64,000 nucleotides of DNA from Bretschneidera sinensis (Eukaryota; Streptophyta; Magnoliopsida; Brassicales; Akaniaceae), in assembly GCA_023935145.1 (NCBI GenBank), contig CM043699.1:73985138-74049137 (forward strand). Direction: 5' to 3'. Positions 33,017 through 42,780 of this stretch are shown piece after piece. The position numbers were made by a program, and so were the translations under genes. The notes under the pieces were generated by a model. That model did no database searches. It saw nothing but the letters and a program-made list of their open reading frames with translations, and was not told the DNA's origin. Position 1 is the stretch's first letter, and every line of letters starts with the position of its first letter.

Positions 33017-33250
33017 GGGTGGATTCGGAAACCTTAGTATCTTTATCATTTGTTTTTAAATCGATTTAGTTTAGTTTATTTTGTTTGCAACATACAATTA
33101 CAAATTTGGAACTAGGTTAAAATAGACTTATTTTAGATAAAAATATATTTTCACAATGCAATTCTCTGTGGATTCGACCTTGCACTTGCACACACTATAT
33201 TGCAGACAACTCGTGCGCTTGCGAGTAATTTAAAACTCACAACAAGTTTT

Positions 33251-33268
33251 TGGCGCCATTGTCGGGGA
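33251..33268 (+). promoter_or_regulatory. Element E primer-binding site, tRNA-Asp type
   Basis: TGGCGCCATTGTCGGGGA, six bases after the LTR. It differs at two positions from the sites in A, D and H. Confidence 0.87.
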
Positions 33269-34106
33269 ATTGTTTTGTTTGTGAAATTTTTGTCTAAATT
33301 AATTTTATTTTTCTACTAGTTTAGTTAGTATTTTTGTTTTATTTTTTTTTTCTTTTGTTTCTGCTAGTTAGTTTATTTTATTGTTTTTTTGTGTGGTGTA
33401 TGCTTGGTTGAAGATCCTTGAATTTATAATTGACACCTTTAGATCCCTACTTAGAAAGAACTCTTAGGAGACAGAAGAGAGCACTTGTTGAAAGAGAGAC
33501 AATTGAGATAGAAGACAATTTTAGGAATGCAAATGAACCACAGAATATAGAGCAACCTAGAGCTTGGAACGTGGACTCCACTACATCCCTTAGGGATTTT
33601 TTTGCACCTGTTGCGACTAACTCATCTTCTTTCGTAGTGTTGCCACCAACCAATGCTACCCATTTTGATTTAAAGCCACATGTCATCCAACTCCTACCCT
33701 GATTTCATGGCTTAGATCTTGAAAATCCTTACAGTCATGTGAAGAAGTTCAGAGATATTTGTGCCACATTCAAATTCCAGAACTTCTCTGAGGAGTTAGT
33801 CCATCTTCTGAGAGTTGGGAGCATTTTAAAGAGATACTGATTAGATGCCCTCCACATGGATATGAGAAGTGGAGACTCGTTGAGTTCTTCTACCAAGAGT
33901 TGACTCAACCCAACCGTAGCATGATCGAGTCTATGAAGGGGGGCATTCTTAAGTCTGACGAGGGAGGAAGCATACAAGGCATTGGACAAGTTGTCCGATA
34001 ACTCTCAGCAGTGGGATTTCTCAAGCTGTTGGGACAAGTCCATCCGTGCTCCTATGAAAGGAGGCATCTATGAGATCAAAGAGGACACTGACTTGAGGAT
34101 AAATCT
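33269..34106 (+). pseudogene. Element E gag remnant
   Basis: After a leader (33269-33429) gag starts near LDPYLERTLRRQKRALVERE, has PRAWNVDSTTSLRDFFAPVA and HVIQLLP, then a TGA at 33700-33702. Further pieces in shifted frames read HGLDLENPYSHVKKFRDICA, YEKWRLVEFFYQ-like, and SLTREEAYKALDKLSDNSQQ. A capsid segment present in D (the RLFPFSLHDRARVWLDSN region) is missing near 33800. It stops inside gag at the junction with the 3' LTR half. Confidence 0.8.
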
Positions 34107-34612
34107 GATATTTTTAGTATAAATATTTTGTTCAATTATTTGGGTAAAATCTTATGATTGATTGTTTTTAAATTGTTAAATTGGATATTCCTTATGTTTC
34201 ATCTGCCGGATACGGCGGATCATTCAAATTAGATTGGATTTCCTTTATGATTTGTAAATTAAACGGATACATTGGATGGTTTTGGTTTAATTTGGGTATT
34301 CGCCGTGATTTGTATAATGGTGGATTCATGGAATTTTTTGATTACTTTTATATAGTACATGAAAATATATGCTTTACTTTGGTGGGGTGGATTCAGAAAC
34401 CTTAGTATCTTTATCATTTGTTTTTAAATCAATTTAGTTTAGTTTATTTTGTTTGCAACATACAATTACAAATTTGGAACTAGGTTAAAATAGACTTTGT
34501 TTAGATAAAAATATATTTTCACAATGCAATTCCCTGTGGATTCGACCTCGCACTTGCACACACTATATTGCAGACGACTCGTGCGCTTGCGAGTAATTTA
34601 AAGCTCACAACA
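34107..34612 (+). repeat. Element E 3' LTR, R/U5 half only
   Basis: Matches the 5' LTR from about 31302 onward (TCTGATATTTTTAGTATAAAT) to the end CTCACAACA, without the F insertion. U3, TATA and array are missing. Confidence 0.85.
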
Positions 34613-35041
34613 TCTAAGATGGATCGACTCATCAGAGAAGTTTTGGAACTTGAATCTAGCACAAATATCTTTGAACTTCTTCACATGGCTGTAAGGATTT
34701 TCAAGATCCAAGCCATGAAATGAGGGTAGGAGTTGGATGACATGTGGCATTAGATCAAAATGGGTAGCATTGGTTGGTGGCAACACTATACAAGAAGGGG
34801 AGTTAGTCGCAATGGGTGTGAACAAATCCCTAAGGGATGTAATGAAGTCCACGTTCCAAGCTCTAGGTTGCTCTACATTCCCCGGTTGATTTGCATTCCT
34901 TAAATTATCCCCCATCTCAATCATCTCTCTCTCAACAAGTGCTCTCTTATTTCTCCTAAGTGTTCTTTCTATTTCGGGATCTAAAGGTATCAATTCTAAG
35001 TTTAGGGATCTCCAACCAAGCATACACCACACAAAAAGCAA
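34613..35041 (-). pseudogene. Element C gag, N-terminal piece
   Basis: Starts MLFVWCMLGWRSLNLELIPL and carries LERTLRRNKRALVEREMIE-like text, PRAWNVDFITSLRDLFTPIA, and HVIQLLPSFHGLDLENPYSH. It is open up to the E insertion at 34617, after which coding resumes at 30396. Confidence 0.82.
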
Positions 35042-35406
35042 TAAAATAAACTAACTAGCAAAAACAAAAGAATAAAATAAAATAAAATAAAATAAATGCA
35101 AAAACAGAAAACACAATACTCACAAAATGGGCCAACAAAAATTGGCACTTTATTTTTTATCAGCTGCTGCCGGTCTGCTGATGCTGTCTGCGGGGATGCA
35201 CTCGAGCATAAGTGTGATTCAACAGACTGCAAAAATAGATCAAGCACCAAAATTTTCTTTTGTTTATATATATATATAATATTTTTATGGGGAAACAAAT
35301 AACTATAATAAAATTGAAAAACAAAAAAAAAACAAAAATGCTAACTAAACTAGTAGAAAAATAAAATCAATTCAGATAAAAATTTAATTTTCACAAATAA
35401 AGCAAA
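35042..35406 (-). other. Element C leader
   Basis: AT-rich region between PBS and gag with AAATAAAATAAAAT repeats (35072-35095). Two open frames on opposite strands (about 35002-35302) look fortuitous. Confidence 0.55.
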
Positions 35407-35424
35407 TCCCCGGGAACAGCACCA
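35407..35424 (-). promoter_or_regulatory. Element C primer-binding site, decayed
   Basis: The minus strand reads TGGTGCTGTTCCCGGGGA, three differences from the D site, in the right place six bases inside the LTR. Confidence 0.72.
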
Positions 35425-35430
35425 AAAACT

Positions 35431-36799
35431 TGTTGGTATTTTTAAATTACTCGCAAGCATACAAGTCGTTTGCAATATAGTGTGTGCAAGTGCGAGGTCG
35501 AATCCACAGGGAATTGCGTCGTGAAAATAGATTTTTATCTAAACTAAACCTATTTTAACCTAGTTCCGAATTTTGAACTGGTCGTGCAAAGAATATAAAC
35601 TAAACTAAATTGATTTAAAACAAATGATAAAATCACTAAGGTTTCTAAATCCACCCCACCAAATTAAAGCATATATTTTCATGATTTTGTTCCTATAACC
35701 GACAAGCAATTACATCCTCTGTATGTTCTATATAAAAGTAATTTATCAAATAATTCTATTAATCCATCGATATACAAATCACAACGAAGACCCTAATTAA
35801 ATCAAATCATCCAATGTATCCGTTTACTTTATAATCACAATGGATATCCGATTTAATTTGAATGATTTGATGTATCTGTCAGATGAAACACATCGAATAT
35901 CCAATTTGAACAATTTATAAACAAAACAATCAATCATAAGAATTTACTCAAACAATTGAATTGAAATAGAACATCAATACAAAAATATCGGAATTGTACG
36001 AACATATATGAAAATATAATGCTAATCAATGACGAGGCTTCATCTTCAACCTTCGATGAAGGTTTTAGCCTCTCATGATTATGAAAATAAATTTCACAAT
36101 TAAAGTACTAAACATTAAACTTTAAAACACAAAAGAATAAATTAAATCTGAAAATACATTGAGAACGAAATTCTACTTACAGCTCCTCTCTTTGTTTTTT
36201 CTTCTTCTTTTTTTTTTGTTGTGCGGTGCTCTCCTCCTTGATAGCAAAGCCTTCAAGGTCTACACACCCCCAAAGATGAAGTGAAATGGGGATTTTATAG
36301 GGAAACTCCATGAGTGCAATGTGTTTCCAACCGATGTGTGATGTGCGATGTGGGATATGGGATTTAAGCCTTCATATGCCGCTCAAAACTTCTGCCCACA
36401 TCTCTTTTATTTTAGCAGCTCATATACTCAAATAAAATCTTTATTTAAATGAGAGAAAAAGTCCCTAGACGATAGACTGCTAAAATTTGGATCTTCCTTT
36501 TCTTTAAATCTGAAATAAAATAGATGTGCTCTTTTAATCGTCTCTCTCTCAACATGGTGCGCTCGATCCTGGGATTGGGCGCTTGAGCGCTTTTGCGCTC
36601 TATCGCAGATCTCTTATGCTCGATCACAACAACAAATTCCAGCTTTTCCCTATTTTGCTCTTTAAGCGGGATAATTCCATAATGCTCCAAAAACCTAGAA
36701 AAACACAGAAAGGAGATAAAATATGATGAAATAACACAAACTAAGAGCTTAACAAATATAAATTAAGGGGCTTAAATATGAATATTTAAGCACTTATCA
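35431..36799 (-). repeat. Element C 5' LTR
   Basis: 1369 bp; the plus strand starts TGTTGGTATTTTTAAATTAC and ends AGCACTTATCA. U5 reads CCCTGTGGATTCGACCTCGC. TATA CTATAAAAT at 36292-36300; a weak CGATC/GAGCGC array lies at 36550-36625. The right flank AATAG (36800-36804) should be one half of a target duplication whose other half is lost. Confidence 0.85.
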
Positions 36800-37131
36800 A
36801 ATAGCCTAGAACAGAGTTGAAGCAGTGATATAACGTATTCCATGTTTCACTTTTGAGAAGAGCACTTGATAAATCTCATAATATTTCGAGCTAAGCTGTA
36901 GAAATTCAGAAAGATTTGACTTTTATATAAGTACCAATGAGAAATTTAGACAGAAAAGCACAAGTCTTGTGTAATAAAGTAATTCCATTAATTCAAGTTC
37001 TGTGACGGAATAAATATGTTGAAGAAATTACTTGGGAGCATGAAGCAAGAATGAGGAAAGAATACCCCCAACTCTTTCATGAATTAGGTAAGAAAATTTT
37101 GGGGATGAAATTTTTGTAAGGTGGGTAGAAT
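36800..37131 (+). pseudogene. Del-2 integrase tail and polypurine region
   Basis: Aligns with Del-1 10790-11122: an ELKQ-like GTTGAAGCAGTGATATAACG, TTCCATGTTTCAC (family F-H-V-S), then AATATTTCGAGCTAAGCTGTAG, and TTTGGGGATGAAATTTTTGT just before the LTR. Only this tail of Del-2's internal region is present, because C lies to the left. It has many stops. Confidence 0.72.
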
Positions 37132-37194
37132 TGTAATACCCGTATTTGTAAATAAGGGTAAAGAAATAATTTAATAAATATAACATAGAATTAA

Positions 37195-37197
<3 letters not shown>

Positions 37198-37228
<31 letters not shown>
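37198..37228. repeat. (AT)n microsatellite
   Basis: AT run in the U3 of the Del-2 LTR, in the same place as in the Del-1 LTR. Confidence 0.9.
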
Positions 37229-37231
<3 letters not shown>

Positions 37232-38337
37232 AAAGAATTTTTATTGAATAAAATAATTCTCTTCAAAAAAAAATGCAGAAGTGCTCAGGTGGGTAAGAAA
37301 AAAAAAGGTTTTTCAAAATCAAATGTGGCAACACCTGGAATCCAGGTGTTGCCAAATGCCAAATGAAAAAAATGGTGCTGTGTTGTGTATCATGCATGAT
37401 ACACAGTACAAAAGGGTGAATAGTTGAGGGAGACAAAAATTTTATATATATAATGCTTCGTTATTTTTATATATACTTACCAAATCCCGTTTGGTTTTCT
37501 CCTTTCCTCAATTCAAACTACTTTATTTCTTTAAACATTTGGGGACTGAAAAAAAGGTTGAAAGAGCAAAATTTTGAAGGGGTTTACGAGAGAATTTTAT
37601 AGAGAGTCACGGGAAGCTCTAAGAAAAACAGAAGGTAATAACGTGAAGTTTATTTTTGAAATCTAGCATACATGAAATTTCCCGGAATTCAAAGTGAGAA
37701 CTTTCAAAGGGCGTGAATTATGAAGAATTAAAAAATAAATTAGAAATTTAATATAAATATTATGTTAGGTGTTGACGATTAGCAACCAGGGGAAATTGCT
37801 GAGAGGAACAGGAAAGGCAAAGGAGGTGATCCACGGGTCGCTCTAAGTGCTACGTGGTGAGTTAGATTTACTTAAAGTAATCGAGATAAATATGAAATAT
37901 ATAGTGTTAATATTAGATTAAATCATTAACTTATTATCTGGTGATAGATGAAAGTTGGTTGATAGGTATGATAGGAATAGTGGATGTGTAGAGAATTATT
38001 TTATGAGAAATAATAATATCGGAATAATGAGCCGATTTAATAATGAAGGTGATAAATGAAATTCTTGATGAGTTATGGTTGATGATTTGTTATGATTTAT
38101 GAAGAGAGGCAATTTAGTGGATCTTAACGAGCTATGGCTAATGATTTGATATGATTTATGAGGAGAAGAACTTAGTGAAGTTTTTCAAATGATAATTTGA
38201 GAATAATCAAGATAGCTAAATTAAATATTTGAATTCGTGTTTTTTTTTTATATTATGGTTTATATGCATATTTCATATCATTGTTCATATGCATATGCAT
38301 GAAATAAAAGAACCGGGAGGGGGCCAGTCTAAATGAA

Positions 38338-38450
38338 AATCTGTGACAGCTAGTATATGCTGGAAATAAATGAAAACCATGACAGCCGGTGTATGCTGGA
38401 AATAAATGAAAACCGTGACAGTTGGTATTGCTGGAAATAAAATAACTGAG
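38338..38450 (+). repeat. Tandem repeat in the Del-2 LTR
   Basis: Three copies of a unit of about 38 bp containing GTGACAG(C/T)(T/C)(A/G)GT and GCTGGAAATAAATGAAAACC, flanked by GAGGGGG(C/T)(C/T)(A/G)GTCTAA boxes. Confidence 0.8.
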
Positions 38451-39246
38451 AGGGGGTTGGTCTAAGATAAAAACATATCGACATGTGGGAAGACATTCCC
38501 TAATAATAATTCATGCATTGCATCTATTTTAAATATTGGTTGTATTAGTGAAATGTTGAAGTGTTGTTTGTTATTGCACATTTATTTATAGATGAATGAT
38601 CTCACAAAGAGACAGTTATGGTGAGAAAGAAACACAGAAGTATGATATGATAAGAACCATCTAAATGGTAGACTTTATGCTATAAACCTCATAACAAGGT
38701 AAGCATGAGATAATTGATGTTCTTAAGGTGAACAAATGTATCAGAAGAAGAGATTGATAGAGAATGGGACTTATGATATACGTAGTTATAGTAGAATACT
38801 ATTATCAAGTTATATGAGATATCAATGATTAAATATTAAAAGACTATTTATACAAATTGAATACTTCTAGTAAATTTAATTCACTGATCTTGTGAAACTC
38901 ATCCCTCATTGTACAATGATTTCAGGTAGCATGCAGGACAAATAGTTTGGTGAGTTGAGGTTCAGACAAAATCATTATCTGTAAGCCACGTACGTGTCCA
39001 CATCCTCAGACTAACAAGAAAATAAAATAAAAATTTATTTGTACATATTCATGCATTTTACGTTTTATATAATGTTTAAGTCAATATCATAATGATGTAT
39101 CTCCCCTGTTGAGGGTTGAGAGTGAGGATTGATGTAAAAAATTTCTATTGGTGTTATTTTTCTTGTTGTATGTATGTGTCGTGCTAGAATTTTCAAAATG
39201 TGACAACACCGTCTCGGGGGTGGCCAACCCGAGGTGGGCTGTTACA

Positions 39247-41985
39247 ATTAGCTTGGAAAGAATTTAATACTTTGTATCCCGATTTTGAAACTGATTCTCG
39301 TAGTGTTAGGCTTGGACTAGCTAGTGATGGGTACAATCTCTTTCGAACAATGAGTTCTACTTATAGCACATGGCATATTTTTTTGGTCCCATACAACTTG
39401 CCACCATGGTTTTGCATGAAGCAAACCTCATTCATCATTTCAATGGTGATTCCCGATTAAAAAGGCTCTAGTAATGATATTTATATCTTTTTACGTACTC
39501 TGATGGAAGATTTGAAACAATTATGGGATGGTGTTAATGCATTTGATGCGTCCAACAATCAAAGCTTTAAGCTGTGCGCTTCTCTTCTTTAGACCATTAA
39601 TGATTTAGTTGCATATGTAAACTTATCTGGTTTGAGCACCAAGAGGCGTGTTGCTTATCCATGTTGTGGGGACTCTACGCATTCTATATGGTTAATGGAT
39701 GGAAAAAGTTTTGCTATATGGGTCATCGTTGATGGTTAGAAGAAAACCATGAGTTTCATTTTCAAAAGGACCAGCTTGATGGCACCATAAATTTGGGATC
39801 TGCTCCTGTTCCACTGTCTATACACAATGTTTTAAGTCAACTAGAGGGTGGAAACTACATCTATGGTAAAACTTCAAAGCCTTCTAAGAAGATGGCAAGA
39901 GAGGATGTTGGTACCTATACTGGGCAAGTACTAGTGGATGAAGTTGATAATCTTTTTGAGGGTGTAGATGATTTTCTAGAAAATGTTTATAAGGAGGATA
40001 TTCCAATGGATGAGGGAGTTGTACAAACTTTTGGGAAAAAAGAAGTATTTTTTCGAGTTACCTTATTGGAAAAATAATCTCCTACGTCATAAATTAGATG
40101 TGATGCATATAGAGAAGAATGTATGTAATAATTTGATTGGAACAATATTGAATATAGATGGTAAGACTAAAGATAACAAAAAAGGCACATCGTGATATCG
40201 AATAAATTGGTATTAGAAAAGACCTCCTTTTAGTTGTTCTTCCTAATGGAAAAAATCACTCCCCTCCAACAGGCTACACTATGTCTACGAAAGAGAAGGA
40301 TAATTTCTTTATAGTTTTGGAAAATCTCAAAGTTCTTGATGGGTATGCATCAAACATCTCAAGATGTGTCAACCTAAAGGATCATAAGTTGTCAAACTTA
40401 AAGAGTTATGATAGTCACATATTGATGCAAGAAATCCTTCCTTGCCTAGACATGTTGTAATAGTTGTTTCTGAGTTATCATCATTTTTCAAAGTTTTATT
40501 CTCTAAAGCCCTTGATCCCTAAGAGCTTGACATATTGGAGTCGCATGTTGCATTGACACTTTGCTATTTGGAGAAAATTTTCCCCCTTGGTTTCTTTACC
40601 ATTATGGTTTATCTAATCATTCACTTAGCCTTAGAGGCTAGACTTGGTGGTCCCGTACAGTACAAGTGGATGTATCCTGTTGAGAGGTTAGATGTTCAAA
40701 TCTCGTTTATGAATATTTAATTTGTATTTTAATCACTAGTAAATTTATCTTTCAATTTTTTGGATTTTCAAGGTATTTAGTGCACTTGAAATCTTATGTA
40801 TGTAATAGAAGTCGACCAAAGGGGTCAATTGCTGACGGGTACAATGGAGAAGAATGTCTAACATATTGCTCACAATGCTTCAAAGGTGTAGAGACAAAAT
40901 TCAACCACCCCCAAAGGAACAATGATAATGTAAATTATCCAGATGAGTACATGTTTTCCTTTTGTGGATGCATTATGGGAAAGATTCTCAGTGTTGAGCT
41001 CGATGACATGTTATTGGCTCAAGCACATCGTTATGTGTTGCTCCATAATGATAAACTTTCTCACTTTCATAGGTTAGTATCAATAAAGGACATTATTCAT
41101 GTGGTTAAATTTAGTAGTTATGTTTTGTTATCCCTGTGAGGGCTAACAGTTTGATAATATTGATTTTTTGCAGCAAATTTTTGGCTGCTCAAAGACTAAC
41201 TAACTGTTCCAATCAACCAACACAAAGTCTCGAACATAAGTGGTTGGTTGAGAAATTTCCCTCATGGCTTATGAGACAAGTTAGGCATAATATCAATTGT
41301 CTTTGAATGTTAGAACTTTGTTCAATAAAACATTGACTGATGTTGTCTCATATTAATTGTTTGAATATAGTTAGGTGCCATGGATGGTGGATAACAATTA
41401 TTTAGATGAAATAATTGTCTTTTCTTGAGGTCCAAATAATGTTGTAAATTTAATGGATTCAAAATCAATGGCTTTAAATTCCACACAAAGGATCATGAGA
41501 AGTTTAGACGATCTCAAAATTTGGGAGTTATCATTTAAGCGGAGGATCAAACGTACTATGGTGTGCTCAAAGATACCATTGAATTGGATTACTATGGGGC
41601 GTTTAAGATTATGTTGCTTCTTTGTGATTGGGTGGATATTAATTCACCCAGGGGTTTGAAGAAAGATGCAAGTGGGTGCATTCTCATGAACTTGTCTAGG
41701 TTCATACACATTAGTCAATTATTGAAGGATGACCCATTCATTATTTCATCTTAAGAAAAACAAACAAGTGTTTTAAGTACAAGACACAACAAGAAAAGAA
41801 TGGCATCATGTTGTGATCACAAAGCCAAGGGACCTATATGAAATGGGGGGGAAACGCAAAAAGAGGATGATGACACTTACAATCAGTGCATGTCTTTTAA
41901 TGTAGTGGTAGACGATCATTTAGATTGTGTCTCAAATTAGGCTAGGATGGATATTGATGAAGATACCAATATTTAATGTATTTAT
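39247..41985 (+). pseudogene. TNP2-type CACTA transposase, C-terminal two thirds
   Basis: DDE-type transposase that cuts and joins element ends. Exon 1 remnant (to 40686) has WKEFNTLYPDF, VRLGLASDGYNLF, LVPYNLPPWFCMKQTSF, then stops near 39460, 39592 and 39738. It continues with LPYWKNNLLRHKLDVMHIEK, the transposase_21/TNP2 core end. DUF4218-like part: VALTLCYLEKIF...RLGGPVQYKWMYPVER. In-phase introns: 40687-40772 (GT..AG, restoring VERYLVHLKSYV) and 41073-41173. DUF4216-like end: YYGVLKDTIELDYYGAFKIM, LCDWVDINSPRGLKKD. A frameshift lies near 41545. The N-terminal third is absent. Confidence 0.85.
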
Positions 41986-42780
41986 ATATCTTTTTTTTGG
42001 TTCAATTGATTACCTATAGTGCTTTTCCTTTTGTCTCTTTCACTTCATATTTTAAACTATAGCCAAAATATATTAATGTTTAAGTCCATCATATTATTTT
42101 CACTATGTTTTGGTTTGTTTGTCTGTGTATGTGTATGTGCATGCTTCAAGATTTTAATGTGGGGATAACTGTTATGATTTTTTTTCTTGTTTAAGGTGGG
42201 GATTGTTTGTTGTACACTTTGACAACAAGGCAAAACAAGTTATGAAAAAAACAAAAAAGATTTTAAGATTTAACCCCTTCAAAGATTATTTATGTAGTTG
42301 ATCCCAACTAGTTTGGGATTTGGTGCTTAGTTAAGTGAGGGAGTTTGTTTCCTTTTATGAATTCTTGAATGTTAACTCTTACCTATCCTGATGTTTTTGC
42401 TGAATTTTGTTGCCCGTATGATTTCCCCACACCTGCACAGGGGCTCCAGCACCTGCATAGAGGCTGCTGCAACAGCCCTTGCACAAGAACTACTACACCT
42501 GCACAGGGGCTATAGCACCAGCCCCAGAAGGGTTGTTGCACCTACACAAGGGTTGCAGCACCAGCCTCTGCACAGGAATTTCTGAACATTATAATGCTCC
42601 AAAAAAAGTCAGGTGTAGTGTGTAAGTATAATTAACGATAGATATATTAATCTTTTTCTCTTAATTTTTATCTTGGTTGTTGATAAAGTTGAATAAATAT
42701 GGAGACTAATTTTATCGTCTTTTTTTGAAAGATATAGGCATATTTATATTTTTATGTATACAGATTTCAATAACATGTTT
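41986..42780 (+). other. CACTA spacer between the two genes
   Basis: AT-rich, no credible gene. It contains the minisatellite at 42428-42580. Confidence 0.6.
42428..42580 (+). repeat. Minisatellite in the CACTA spacer
   Basis: Four to five degenerate units of about 30 bp with CACCTGCACAGGGGCT(C/A) and GCAGCACCAGCC. An open frame through it (42391-42585) is a repeat artefact. Confidence 0.75.

Larger units (their letters stand above)
30397..33244 (+). repeat. Element E 5' LTR (interrupted)
   Basis: About 1.41 kb without F. Starts TGATGAGTGCC and ends CTCACAACA. It includes a U3 array with CTCGAGCGC/GATCGAGC units (30900-30950), a GTATCCCACATCG box, TATAAAAG at 30996-31003, and U5 with CTCTGTGGATTCGACCTTGC. 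A tandem pair of near-identical blocks in U3 (about 30520-30710 and 30725-30890) repeats GTGGATTTTAC...TTCTAGAGAAAGTTATGGCA. Confidence 0.85.
30397..34612 (+). mobile_element. Element E: internally deleted Athila-type element with nested F
   Basis: Plus orientation, exact 5-bp target duplication. 5' LTR 30397-33244, split by F; PBS 33251-33268; gag remnant to about 34106; then directly the R/U5 half of the 3' LTR (34107-34612). Pol, the 3' non-coding region and the U3 of the 3' LTR are deleted. Confidence 0.88.
14183..36799 (-). mobile_element. Element C: Athila element split by D and E
   Basis: Minus orientation: 5' LTR 35431-36799, damaged PBS, gag (34613-35041, 29538-30396 and 19650-20020, in coding order), protease, RT, RNase H, integrase, 3' non-coding region, polypurine tract at 14183. 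Its own 3' LTR is absent; element B's LTR lies there instead, in the opposite orientation. D (target duplication ATGGT) and E (TCTAA) both interrupt gag. On the right, C interrupts the integrase tail of Del-2. Confidence 0.85.
37132..39246 (+). repeat. Del-2 3' LTR (complete)
   Basis: 2115 bp, starts TGTAATACCCG and ends GGTGGGCTGTTACA. It contains an (AT)n run, two perfect palindromes (37327-37353 and 37384-37405), a TATA-like TATATATAATGC (about 37442), a tandem repeat at 38338-38450 and a terminal CTCGGGGGTGGCCAACCCGA hairpin. CACTA transposase sequence starts at the next base, so Del-2 had inserted into that gene. Confidence 0.85.

Noticed and set aside
35002..35302. Hydrophobic minus-strand frame that might be a membrane protein
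   Set aside because: AT-rich leader of C with ATTTTATTTTATT repeats; not kept in D or H.
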